From positions 1-40,270 of the forward strand of contig SHXF01000039.1 of the NCBI GenBank assembly GCA_009693435.1: 40,270 bases of DNA. Reading direction: 5' to 3'. A program made the position numbers and the translations under genes. Each line of letters begins with the position of its first letter. The first letter of the stretch is position 1. The notes beneath the pieces are model-generated. The model was not told where the DNA came from. It worked only from the letters and a program-made list of their open reading frames with translations, and did no database searches. Positions 31,844 to 40,190 of the stretch are shown one piece after another. The DNA comes from Betaproteobacteria bacterium (GTDB taxonomy: Bacteria > Pseudomonadota > Gammaproteobacteria > Burkholderiales > SG8-39).

Positions 31844-33805
31844 CTACGCTACGCCCTTATTTGCCCACTTTTCGAGTACTGTCGCGATTTCGGCAATGCG
31901 GTATGGCTTGGACACATAATCATCCATGCCACTCTCAATGCACCGTTCGCGTTCACCCGCTGTCACATTTGCGGTTACGGCAACAATGGGTATGCGCACG
32001 CTGCGATTCTTTGATTCAATGCTTCGAATCGCCGCGGCCGCTTCCTTCCCGTCCATATCGGGCATTTGGATATCCATGAACACAATGTCAATCTCTCCCT
32101 TTTCATAATGCGCGACGGCTTCAATGCCGTTTGCCGCTGCCTGTATCTTGCAACCCAGCTGCGCCAATATTGTTCTCAGGAGAAACAGGTTCAATTCATT
32201 GTCCTCGGCAATCAGCGCGCGAGTACCGAACGTTCTCCGCGCGCTCGAGACAACAGGGGCCAGGGGCATCGCTGGCGGCGGCAACGCCCCGGCAACGGCG
32301 GATGGACTTTGCGCCGCTGCGGAGGCAATCGGGAGCACCGGCAGTGTCACGCGGAACGTGGAACCCTTGCCGGGCGCTGATACCAACGACACTTCGCCCG
32401 CCATCATGTTGACGATTTGCCTGGCGATCGACAGCCCGAGTCCGGTGCCGCCGTAGCGCCGCGTCGAGGAATTGTCAGCCTGGGTAAACGGTTCAAAAAT
32501 CCGTTCAATGGCATCCGCCGAGATGCCAATGCCGCTGTCCTGCACTTCGATCAACAGGCGATTCCCGCCTTCGCAGCGGACTCGCACGCAAATCGCGCCC
32601 TGCTCGGTGAACTTCACTGCATTGCTCGCCAGATTACCCAGCACCTGGCGCAGTCGCACCGGGTCTCCGCGCACCTGGAGCGGCACATCCGCCGCGATCT
32701 CCGCGGTCATTTGAACCTTCTTGGCCGTCGCGCGCGGCGCATACAGCTCGACAGTATCGCGGGCGACTTCCCCAGGACTAAATGGCACGCATTCGATGTC
32801 CAGCTTCCCCGACTGCATCTTGGAGAAATCCAGAATATCGTTCACGATATCCAGCAAAGCCATGCCGGAGCGTTCGATGATGTTGTAGCGTTCGCCCTGC
32901 TTTGAATCATGCGGGTTGACCTTGAGAATTTCCAGCATGCCCAGAATACCGTTCATGGGCGTGCGGATTTCGTGGCTCATGTTGGCGAGGAAATTCGACT
33001 TCGCCTGATTCGCCGCCTCCGCGTTCAGACGTGCAATTTCCAGTGCCGCATGCTCGGCCTGCAGATCGGCCAGGTAGCGGCGCTGCAAGGCTTCGCTGTC
33101 CGTCAACTCGCCGATCCTGCGCTTGATCTCGGCAGCCATGTGGCGAAAATCCTCGGTCAGGGCGCCGATCTCATCGCCCCCCCCCGACTCCAGCACAATG
33201 TTGAATTGGCCGGCGCGAATTTGGCGGCTGGCCTCGGCCAGTTGCTGGAGCGGACGGGTCAGCAGGTATGCAACCGCTGCAAGCACCAGTGAAGAAACCA
33301 ACAGTATCCCCAGCCCAACCAGCACGGTTCGCGTGAGCAGCCGGTCGCGCGTCTCCTCGATAAATGCGCCTGACAACCCATAGTGGACTTTGCCCAGAAC
33401 CTGGCCTTCCAGGGCAAGCGGTGTACTGAAATCGAAACGCACGCCGCCGTCTTCGCCGCGCACCGGTTGTGGTAACGAGGTGTCGGGTTTGGGCTTGCCC
33501 GCCGGCCATCCATCCTGACCCACCGCCCGGTCAGCCGTATCACAGACAATGATGTATGCGACGCCTTGTTTTCCGCGGCTCTCGTGAGCAATGGCCTGGA
33601 TTGACGCATAGTCGCGTTGCGCCATGGGCGTCGAAAATGCGGCATTGAACAGGGGCGCATCCTGCTCCGCGCGCAGCCGTAACTCGGTACGCAAATAGCC
33701 GTCGATGAGGTCGGCACCGTTCCAGGTGAGCAGAACGATGGCCAAGACCTGTATGACGATACCGGCCGCGACCAGCTTGCCGCGAAACCTCAGGCGATTC
33801 CACAT
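31844..33805 (-). CDS. Hybrid sensor histidine kinase with receiver
   Basis: A 653-residue inner-membrane protein. TM1 [18 protein letters not shown]; a periplasmic domain of ~130 residues; TM2 [26 protein letters not shown]; a coiled-coil linker; HisKA with H278 ([17 protein letters not shown]); HATPase with [20 protein letters not shown] and [12 protein letters not shown]; an Ala/Pro-rich hinge; and a receiver with acidic ED, D578 ([11 protein letters not shown]) and a conserved Lys (SKPYR). ATG 33805 lies 4 bp after the stop of the binding-protein gene, so the pair is co-transcribed. The receiver needs an HPt or regulator encoded elsewhere. Confidence 0.92.
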   Translation of the reverse strand: MWNRLRFRGKLVAAGIVIQVLAIVLLTWNGADLIDGYLRTELRLRAEQDAPLFNAAFSTPMAQRDYASIQAIAHESRGKQGVAYIIVCDTADRAVGQDGWPAGKPKPDTSLPQPVRGEDGGVRFDFSTPLALEGQVLGKVHYGLSGAFIEETRDRLLTRTVLVGLGILLVSSLVLAAVAYLLTRPLQQLAEASRQIRAGQFNIVLESGGGDEIGALTEDFRHMAAEIKRRIGELTDSEALQRRYLADLQAEHAALEIARLNAEAANQAKSNFLANMSHEIRTPMNGILGMLEILKVNPHDSKQGERYNIIERSGMALLDIVNDILDFSKMQSGKLDIECVPFSPGEVARDTVELYAPRATAKKVQMTAEIAADVPLQVRGDPVRLRQVLGNLASNAVKFTEQGAICVRVRCEGGNRLLIEVQDSGIGISADAIERIFEPFTQADNSSTRRYGGTGLGLSIARQIVNMMAGEVSLVSAPGKGSTFRVTLPVLPIASAAAQSPSAVAGALPPPAMPLAPVVSSARRTFGTRALIAEDNELNLFLLRTILAQLGCKIQAAANGIEAVAHYEKGEIDIVFMDIQMPDMDGKEAAAAIRSIESKNRSVRIPIVAVTANVTAGERERCIESGMDDYVSKPYRIAEIATVLEKWANKGVA

Positions 33806-33809
33806 GTGG

Positions 33810-34673
33810 CTACTTTTCTGGTGCCAGCCCTGCCCGTGTTTGCGCAACGAAGGCATCCAGCGCGCCGAGTTCCGCCGCCGTCACTTCGCGGATGTTCGCA
33901 ACGCCTGCGAGCGCGGTAAAACTCTTGCCATCTTCAGATTTGGGAAAACCCAGAATAAGTGACTTCAGTTGTTGCCGCTCCGCGTTGCCCAGCCGGGGGT
34001 TGGCCATCGCCAGGAACCCGGGCATTTTGGCGAATTCGGTGACGATTTTCAGGGTGCTTCGCGTGGCTTCGCCGATTTGGCGGAACTCGCCCATGCTCAT
34101 CATGGCCAGCGGCGATTCGCCGGATCGGATCATTGTGCCCAGGCTGTCGTCATTGCCGGCCAGCACTACCTTGAAGTCGCGTCCATCCTGCATCCCCTGT
34201 TCGCGCAGCCACTGCAGGCCGCGCAGCGCCAGCAGGGATTGCGGATTGGCCAGTGCGAGCGATTTTCCCTTCAGCTGTCCAACCGATATGTTGGGATTGT
34301 CGGCCGCGGCGACGAGCAAGGCGGGGATCGGCGGTTCGTAAATTGCCAACGGTTCCCATTTTCCGTCCAGTTGCGCAACACGCCCGAGGTTGGGGGCAGT
34401 GACCACCATCTGGTAATCGCCGCGCAAGGTGGCGGCACTGAACGCGCGGAAATCCGTGGCTGTCGCGATTTCCACTTTGCGCTTCAATTCGCGCGCGAAA
34501 TAGGCCTGCATTGGCTGGTAGTTCCGCAGTATTACGCGCGCACTGACGTTGGGCAGTACGCCGATGGTATACGTCTCGTTTGCGGTCTGTGCGGTTGCCG
34601 GGGTCGCGATCGTCAGAATGGCTGCGAAGAAGGCGAGGTGCAATATCCTGAATCGGCTGGAATCGGAATACAT
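33810..34673 (-). CDS. PhnD-like periplasmic binding protein, probable sensor partner
   Basis: A 287-residue protein with signal peptide ([21 protein letters not shown]) and the PhnD/phosphate-phosphonate type II binding fold: [90 protein letters not shown] 34673 has AGGAG eight bases upstream (a TTG two codons earlier is too close). No ABC permease or ATPase is nearby. It is four bases from a hybrid kinase with a periplasmic domain, so it probably binds a ligand and presents it to the kinase, as LuxP-LuxQ and TorT-TorS do. Confidence 0.85.
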   Translation of the reverse strand: MYSDSSRFRILHLAFFAAILTIATPATAQTANETYTIGVLPNVSARVILRNYQPMQAYFARELKRKVEIATATDFRAFSAATLRGDYQMVVTAPNLGRVAQLDGKWEPLAIYEPPIPALLVAAADNPNISVGQLKGKSLALANPQSLLALRGLQWLREQGMQDGRDFKVVLAGNDDSLGTMIRSGESPLAMMSMGEFRQIGEATRSTLKIVTEFAKMPGFLAMANPRLGNAERQQLKSLILGFPKSEDGKSFTALAGVANIREVTAAELGALDAFVAQTRAGLAPEK

Positions 34674-35250
34674 GGCCAATACTCCTGCAAGTGAAGTGTT
34701 GTGACTGCGGCAAGGTTTAGGGGGTAACGGAACAGACGATGCCTCGAAACGGCCCGGTTGCGCCCGCCATTTCTTAATGCTTGATCCCGGCTGGCCTTGC
34801 GAAATTCTCGACCGTTCCCGACAAATGATAGCGCATTGCGTGACTGCTCTTGATCTGTCTCAAACAGGGATGTTTGGCTTCGCATTGCCTGGCGCTCGGA
34901 CCCGGCCCCAAGATTGATGTTGCTGCTATGTCCGCAGGCGTGTGACCAGACCGTTGCGCTAAATAATGGAGGCGGGGAACGCGAACCGCCCGAAACAGCT
35001 TGTCGCTGCACTTTTCATACATGTCTCCGCCCAACAGGATGCATGCCTGCACTGCGCAATCGGGCTCACGCGACAGGCAAACCGGATTACCATCCGGGAG
35101 AGTCGGATCCGATTACCTGACGGCACCCTCTGCTGTGCCAACCTGAACGCGCGAAATGTGGGTACGGGCTCGCGATGGCGGCAGCGAGATGGCGACAGTC
35201 GTGTCACGGACCACGCCCACGATTTTTCTTTCAACCCATTTTCCAGGACC
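34674..35250. other. Intergenic region without recognised gene
   Basis: 577 bp between divergent transcription units. No frame reads like a known protein on either strand. It should hold the promoters of the leftward binding-protein/kinase pair and the rightward receptor operon; I could not place them. Confidence 0.6.
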
Positions 35251-36270
35251 ATGACTCACGCCATGTCCAGACTATTCAGCCGGAATTTCGCTGCAATCCA
35301 CGTCACATTCCTCGTCGCATTTCTCACCGCATCCCTCACCGCATCCATCTCTATTGCCCCCGGACTATCGTTTGCGCAGGACTACCCTGCCAGGCCCGTG
35401 CGGATCGTGCTGGGCTTCCCGGCAGGCGGCTCAGTGGACATCGCTGCGCGCGTGATTGGTCAGAAGTTGAGCGAGCAGTTCGGGCAGGCTTTTGTTGTTG
35501 AAAATCGCCCTGGTGCGATCGGCACCCTGGCCATGAATGCGGTGGCCACGCTGCCCGCCGATGGCTATACGATCCTCCTCGGCACAAACCCGCAGGTTCG
35601 CTCGGGCATGGATGCGCAGAGCGATCCCTATCGTGCGTTCGATCCGATTGCACTATGCACGGTCATCCCGATGGCGCTGCTGGCCCATCCCGGGTTCCCG
35701 GCAAGCAGTCCGCGTGAACTCGCCGAAGTCGCGCGCAAAGCTTCGGAGCCGATAGGGTATGCCACCCCCGGGCGGGGTTCGCCAATGGAACTCGCCATGG
35801 AAACGCTGAAGGCGCGCGCGGGCCTGAAATTGCTGCACGTGCCCTATAACGGCGGCCCCCCCGCGGTGAACGGCACGGTAGCCGGTCAGGTGCCGCTCAT
35901 CGCCGTGGGGTTACCCACCGCCCTCGGTCAGGTGCGGGCAGGCCGGCTCAAGCCGATTGCGGTGCTCCAGGAAACCCGGACCGAACTGTTGCCCGGCACG
36001 CCTACGATACGCGAGGCCCTGGACATGGAAGGCATGGATTTCCTTGTCTGGCTGGGGTTCTATGCGCCGGCCAGGACGCCGCCGCCTGTCCTGAAGCGAC
36101 TGGAGTCCGAGATCGAAAAGGCGCTCGCCGATCCCCAGGTTCGCTCGAGACTCACCGGCGCCGCGCTGGATGTGCGTTTTGAACCCGGGGCCAGACTCGC
36201 GGAGCTCGTTCGAAAGCAGTTCCTGCTTACACTGGATGCGATGAAGCGGTACAAAACCGGCGATGAATGA
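35251..36270 (+). CDS. Bug/TctC-family tripartite tricarboxylate receptor
   Basis: A 339-residue receptor with a long hydrophobic signal (FLVAFLTASLTASISIAPGLSFAQD), then YPARPVRIVLGFPAGGSVDIAARVIGQKL, VENRPGAIGTLAMNAVATLPADGYTILLGT, HVPYNGGPPAVNGTVAGQVPLIAVGLPTALGQVRAGRLKPIAV and GFYAPARTPPPVLKRLE. ATG 35251 follows CCAGGA; a second ATG at 35263 is possible. Its end overlaps the UxaA-N gene by eight bases, which ties ligand uptake tightly to the lyase and dehydrogenase that follow. Confidence 0.9.
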   Translation: MTHAMSRLFSRNFAAIHVTFLVAFLTASLTASISIAPGLSFAQDYPARPVRIVLGFPAGGSVDIAARVIGQKLSEQFGQAFVVENRPGAIGTLAMNAVATLPADGYTILLGTNPQVRSGMDAQSDPYRAFDPIALCTVIPMALLAHPGFPASSPRELAEVARKASEPIGYATPGRGSPMELAMETLKARAGLKLLHVPYNGGPPAVNGTVAGQVPLIAVGLPTALGQVRAGRLKPIAVLQETRTELLPGTPTIREALDMEGMDFLVWLGFYAPARTPPPVLKRLESEIEKALADPQVRSRLTGAALDVRFEPGARLAELVRKQFLLTLDAMKRYKTGDE

Positions 36271-36559
36271 CCCCAAGGCAGTGCTCGTCATCGAGCCAAC
36301 CGACAATGTCGCGACCAGCCTGGTTCCTTTGAGCGCTGGTGAAGAAGTGACGGCGGTGTGCGGCGAATTGCGCATTGCCGTGAAGATACGCACCGATATT
36401 CCGTTCGGGCACAAGCTTGCGCTCGCCGATATTGCAAAGGGTGGCGACGTGCGCAAGTACGGCGCGGTGGTCGCGCGTGCGACAACTGCCATCGCCCGCG
36501 GCGAGCATGTTCATGTGCATAACGTGGAAAGCAATCGCGGACGCGGGGATATCGAATGA
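36263..36559 (+). CDS. UxaA/SuyA-type small lyase subunit (SAF domain)
   Basis: A 98-residue SAF-domain protein corresponding to the N-terminal domain of altronate dehydratase (UxaA) or the alpha subunit of (R)-sulfolactate sulfo-lyase (SuyA). Seen: LVPLSAGEEVTAVCG, VKIRTDIPFGHKLALADIAKGGDVRKYGAVVARATTAIARGEHVHVHNVES, the usual G-H-K-x-A and GEHVHVHN motifs. It overlaps the receptor stop by eight bases and the large subunit by four (ATGA), so all three are coupled. Confidence 0.88.
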   Translation: MNDPKAVLVIEPTDNVATSLVPLSAGEEVTAVCGELRIAVKIRTDIPFGHKLALADIAKGGDVRKYGAVVARATTAIARGEHVHVHNVESNRGRGDIE

Positions 36560-37737
36560 CGGATCATTTCCTCGGATTCCTGCGGCCGGACGGGCGATTC
36601 GGTGTGCGCAACTTCGTGGCCGTCATCGCGGTGATGGATAACGTCAATCCGGTCGCCCGCAGAATCGCCGCACGTGTTTCAGGCGCCATGCCGATTTGCG
36701 TGGCCTTTGGCCGCGGCATGGTGGCTGAGGACCGCGACCGGCATGACCACGTACTCATCCAATATGGAAAGCATCCGAACGTGGCCTCGACATTGGTGGT
36801 GGGGCTGGAGCCGGTCACGGCCGAGCGCTACGCCAGGGAGATCGCCGCCGCGGGAAAACCGGTGGCATGGATCGCGGTCCAGTCCCTGGGCGGCACGGCG
36901 AAAGCGGTGGAGCGCGGCGTGGAAATCGTGCGGGAGATGGCGTTGCAGGCGGCCGGAATGGTGCGCGTGGCTGCGCCGGTGGCGTCGCTGACGGTCGGTC
37001 TCGAGTGCGGCGCTTCGGATGCAACCTCGGGCCTCACCGCGAATACGGCGCTGGGAAGAGTGGCGGACTGGATCGTGTCGGCGGGGGGCACCGCCATCCT
37101 GTCGGAAACCGAGGAGATCATCGGCGCCGAACACCTGCTGGCAGAGCGCGCGGCTTCCCCTGCGGTGGCCGCCAGGCTGCTGGCGGCGGTCGCGAACGCG
37201 GAAGCACTGGCGCGGTTTCAGGGCGTGCAACTCGTCCCGCTGGGGGAAGACAACATGTCCGGCGGCCTTTCCACGATGGAAGAGAAGTCGATGGGCGCCG
37301 TCCGAAAAGGGGGTACCAGCCCGCTTCGCGAAGTGATCGGCTACGGAGAGGCGCCGGGCGAAAGGGGGCTGGTGTTCATGGATGCACCGGCTCCCGGGGT
37401 CGAGAACATTGCCGCTCTCGCCGCTTCGGGCGCGCAGATTATTCTTTTCTCGACGGGCGTCGGCAATCCCGTCGGGCATCCGCTGGTTCCGACGATCAAG
37501 CTGACGGGAAATCCCCATACCGCTGAAAGTTTTGCGGACAACATTGATGTGGACGTGAGCGGGATCGTGCGGGGCAAGTACGGACTTGACGACGCCGCCT
37601 CGTTCATCAGGGCGGCGTTGGCCGACACCGCATCCGGCGCGCTGACAAAATCCGAGCGTCTTGGCGACGTCGAAATATCGATCTCGCGCGTCGACGTGGG
37701 CTTCCTTCGCCACCGCGCTCTCGGGGAAGCGTCCTGA
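36556..37737 (+). CDS. UxaA/SuyB-type large lyase subunit
   Basis: A 393-residue protein of the altronate/galactarate dehydratase-sulfolactate lyase family. N-terminal FLGFLRPDGRFGVRNFVAVIAVMDNVNPVARRIA is the family opening. Further marks are GLECGASDATSGLTANTALGRVADW, TAILSETEEIIGAEHLL, EDNMSGGLSTMEEKSMGAVRKGGTSPL, and the C-terminal STGVGNPVGHPLVPTIKLTGNP and NIDVDVSG. The holoenzyme eliminates water (or sulfite, in SuyAB) from a 2-hydroxy acid with a metal cofactor. The split N/C subunits resemble SuyAB; fused UxaA is also common. Substrate choice cannot be made from sequence alone. Confidence 0.88.
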   Translation: MTDHFLGFLRPDGRFGVRNFVAVIAVMDNVNPVARRIAARVSGAMPICVAFGRGMVAEDRDRHDHVLIQYGKHPNVASTLVVGLEPVTAERYAREIAAAGKPVAWIAVQSLGGTAKAVERGVEIVREMALQAAGMVRVAAPVASLTVGLECGASDATSGLTANTALGRVADWIVSAGGTAILSETEEIIGAEHLLAERAASPAVAARLLAAVANAEALARFQGVQLVPLGEDNMSGGLSTMEEKSMGAVRKGGTSPLREVIGYGEAPGERGLVFMDAPAPGVENIAALAASGAQIILFSTGVGNPVGHPLVPTIKLTGNPHTAESFADNIDVDVSGIVRGKYGLDDAASFIRAALADTASGALTKSERLGDVEISISRVDVGFLRHRALGEAS

Positions 37738-37742
37738 CACCC

Positions 37743-38789
37743 GTGGCGGCGCGCTATTCGGTTGCCGCCCTCACAACCTGGGTCCGGCAATTGCTCGAAT
37801 CCGCCGGGGTGCCGTTTGAACACGCGCAAGACGTGGCGCGCCTCGTCATGCGCACCGAGTCCAGAGGGTTCGTGACCCACGGCATCACTCGCATCCCCAC
37901 CTACATCGACAAACTTCAATCGGGCGAATACAACCCGCGACCGAAGATGTCATTCGATGCAAAGCAGGGTGTGTTGCGCATGGATGCCGACGGCGCGCTC
38001 GGGCAGTTGGCTGCTTTGCGGGCGATCGAGACGTGCATCGAGATGGCCGGGGATACGCCCAGCACGCTCTGCTTCGCCCGCAACCTCGGGCATCTCGGCG
38101 CGGTCGGCCTATACCCGCTGCTCGCGGCCGAGCGGGGTTTGTTCGCACTGACGATACAGCGCACGGCGCCACTGCTCGCGCTCCCCGGCTGCGAAGGACC
38201 GCTGGTCGGGCACAACCCGATCGCCTTTGCATCGCCGGTACCGAATGGCGATCCGATAGTTTTCGACATGTCGTGCAGTGTCGCCGCGCGCGGACACATC
38301 CTGCTTGCCGCCGAGCGCAATGAACCCATCCCGGCGGGTTGGGCGCTGGATTCGCACGGAGAGCCGACCACCGATGCGCATGCCGCTTGCGATGGAATGC
38401 TGCTGCCGGCGGGCGACTACAAGGGGCTGGGGATCGCTTTGCTCGGAGAAACGCTCGCGGGTTGCCTCGCAGCCTCGCTCGAAGACCGGCCAAAATTGCG
38501 CGAAGCCGTGCGAGGGCCGGGCGCGCCCGGCGGAGGCACTGCGTTTTTTTGGGTGCTCAATCCCGCCCTGGCAAGTGATCTGTCGACCTTCGACACGCTT
38601 GTGGGAGATTGGACCTCGAACTTTCTCCAGAACGCAGGCGGTGTGGCGCGAATGCCGGGTTGGCGCGCAGCCCATGCCGAACGCAATGCACGACAATCCG
38701 GCATCGAGATCCTGGAGGGTGAATCGCGCCGACTGCGCGCAGTCGGCGAACGCAATGGCATACCCTGGCCGCAACCGCAGGAACGCTGA
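37743..38789 (+). CDS. Ldh2/ComC-type malate/lactate/sulfolactate dehydrogenase
   Basis: A 348-residue NAD(P)-dependent 2-hydroxyacid dehydrogenase of the Ldh2 family (malate/ureidoglycolate/ComC group), structurally distinct from common lactate dehydrogenase. Seen: DVARLVMRTESRGFVTHGITRIPTYIDKLQSG (catalytic-His region), ARNLGHLGAVGLYPLLAAERGLFALTIQRTAPLLALPGCEGPLVGHNPIAFASP (adapted nucleotide site), and GDYKGLGIALLGETLAGCLA. The GTG start is 5 bp after the lyase stop. It would interconvert a 2-hydroxy acid and a 2-keto acid, supplying or using the lyase substrate. Confidence 0.9.
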   Translation: MAARYSVAALTTWVRQLLESAGVPFEHAQDVARLVMRTESRGFVTHGITRIPTYIDKLQSGEYNPRPKMSFDAKQGVLRMDADGALGQLAALRAIETCIEMAGDTPSTLCFARNLGHLGAVGLYPLLAAERGLFALTIQRTAPLLALPGCEGPLVGHNPIAFASPVPNGDPIVFDMSCSVAARGHILLAAERNEPIPAGWALDSHGEPTTDAHAACDGMLLPAGDYKGLGIALLGETLAGCLAASLEDRPKLREAVRGPGAPGGGTAFFWVLNPALASDLSTFDTLVGDWTSNFLQNAGGVARMPGWRAAHAERNARQSGIEILEGESRRLRAVGERNGIPWPQPQER

Positions 38790-38817
38790 GTTTGCAATTG
38801 TGCAATTGGGGAATGCA

Positions 38818-38940
38818 ATGAGACTGCCGGATGTCGTTGCGACTCCGGAAGATCTTCCCGCGGCACACCTCGTCAAAAGGCAGGTCGGCGCCACGGTACC
38901 GGGCGTGCCCGGTAATCGCCGAACAACGCGCCGCCGGAAA
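38818..38940 (+). other. Possible truncated gene start
   Basis: ATG 38818 with GGGGA upstream begins MRLPDVVATPEDLPAAHLVK, and the frame stays open to 39042. It is placed like a fourth operon gene but runs into the antisense receptor pseudogene from 38955, so only a stub could be real. A TGCAATTG tandem pair (38794-38809) precedes it. Not recognised. Confidence 0.2.
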
Positions 38941-38954
38941 ACTGCAGCGCTTCT

Positions 38955-39432
38955 CCCGATCACCTCGTCGGCGCGCAGCAGCACCGTCTGCGGGATGGCG
39001 ATGCCGAGAGCCTTCGCGGTCTTCATGTTGATGGTGAGGTAGTAGCGGTTGGGTTGCTGCACCGGCAGATCTGCGGGCTTCGCGCCCTTGATGATCCTGA
39101 CGGCGTAATCGGCCACGATTCGGTTGATTTCGCCGCCATCGGCGCCGTAGGACATCAACCCGCCTACATGGACATTAAAGCCGCGCTCGTACATCGCGGG
39201 AATCCGCTGGGTCTGCACGCGGGTCCAGCGGGGCTCATTGATGACGTCTCTGCCTTCGGCGTAACCGAGCGATTGCAGCGCATTGCGCAATGGGGGCGGG
39301 ACCTTCCCGTCCGGCGTGGAAACGGGCGCGAGGTATCCGATGCGCCAGACCTTTGCCCTGCTGCTGGGCCAATCCGCCGCGCGGCGCCGCGCCCAGCGCC
39401 AGCAGTCGCAGTACCGCGTCGCGTCTGTTCAT
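38955..39432 (-). pseudogene. TrpX/DUF534-type ABC substrate-binding protein, frameshifted and internally deleted
   Basis: ATG 39432 opens MNRRDAVLRLLALGAA...LAQQQGK, a receptor signal peptide. One extra G near 39350 shifts the frame; the next frame continues WRIGYLAPVSTPDGKVPPPL then RNALQSLGYAEGRDVINEPRW. It then jumps to YERGFNVHVGGLMSYGADGGEINRI...IKGAKPADLPVQQPNRYYLTINMKTAKALG and LLRADEVIG, the C-terminal third of the family. About 200 central residues are missing, and the normal stop after RADEVI is lost. Confidence 0.85.
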
Positions 39433-39555
39433 CGGGTCGCTTCCACCTGCCGGGTAAGGAGGGGAACGTAACAGCAGGCACCACGCTGATCAATCGCGAT
39501 GACAGGCGGACAGTGGGGCTGAATGCGGGGGCTTGCGCTGAATCGAATCCGGTAG

Positions 39556-39575
39556 TACTGTATGGATACACAGTC
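39556..39575 (+). promoter_or_regulatory. LexA-type SOS box upstream of integrase
   Basis: TACTGTATGGATACACAGTC contains CTGT (39558-39561), eight bases, then ACAG (39570-39573), the core of the proteobacterial LexA operator. It lies 31 bp before the ATG at 39606. LexA sites at this place are known for integron integrases. Confidence 0.7.
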
Positions 39576-39605
39576 TTTTCAACTCCATTGATTTCAGGTG
39601 TCCAC

Positions 39606-40097
39606 ATGCAGACTTCTATCTTCCCGCAGATTTCCCTCTCCTCAGCGTCATTTCGGCCGCATCGCTTCATCGCCATCGCGCCGCAGGCCGACGCGAACTG
39701 CGCGGCGCTGCTGGAGCGCAGCGCCGGCGCACTGCGCCAGGCGGGCTACAACCGGCGCGACACGGCCGGCTCGCTGCACTGGATAGAGCGCTTCATCGAG
39801 TTCCACGGAGGACGCGAACCGGGCGGACTCGACGAAGCGGATCTGGCGGCATTCCTCCAGCACCTGAGCCGGGAGCGCAAGGTCGCGGCGGCAACCTACA
39901 ACCAGGCGCTGGCCGCTATCGTGTTCCTGTACAGGCAGGTGCTGGGCCGCAACCCGGCTGCGCTTGCGCAGTTCCACCCGCAACGCGCCATGTATGCCGT
40001 GCCCTTGCTCGCGGAAATGGGACCGGGATGGTGGGGGTGGTCCGGAGGGCGGAGCGGGAGCCCCGCCAAAGGCGGAGCGGCGAGCGACGTGGGGTAG
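39606..40097 (+). pseudogene. Integron-like tyrosine recombinase, N-terminal domain only
   Basis: Residues ~30-125 match the SAM-like core-binding domain of IntI/XerCD recombinases: LLERSAGALRQAGYNRRDTAGSLHWIERFIEFHGG, LDEADLAAFLQHLSRERKVAAATYNQALAAIVFLYRQVLG. This is the DNA-gripping half. Homology fades after HPQRAMYAVPLLAEMG (about base 40020), where a hairpin repeat begins; the catalytic domain with R-H-R-Y is absent. The frame ends by chance at 40097. IntI is favoured over XerC/D by the sequence style and by the LexA box. No attC-like sites were found by eye. Confidence 0.75.
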
Positions 40098-40118
40098 CGA
40101 CCCGCCTGAGGCGGGATG
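40043..40118. repeat. Nested-hairpin repeat element, copy B, at the integrase break
   Basis: Contains GCCCCGCCAAAGGCGG (40060-40075), the same core as the element at 29956-30035, then CCCGCC-TGA-GGCGGG (40101-40115). It starts where recombinase homology ends. Confidence 0.65.
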
Positions 40119-40190
40119 CGACCGGCTAGCGCTGCCCGTTGCCCATAAATACCGCTGGACATTTTTGCGCGCCGCGTTTATCGTGGTGCG

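Noticed and set aside
40119..40190. Integron attachment site near the integrase
   Set aside because: No paired RYYYAAC and GTTRRRY core sites were found by eye.
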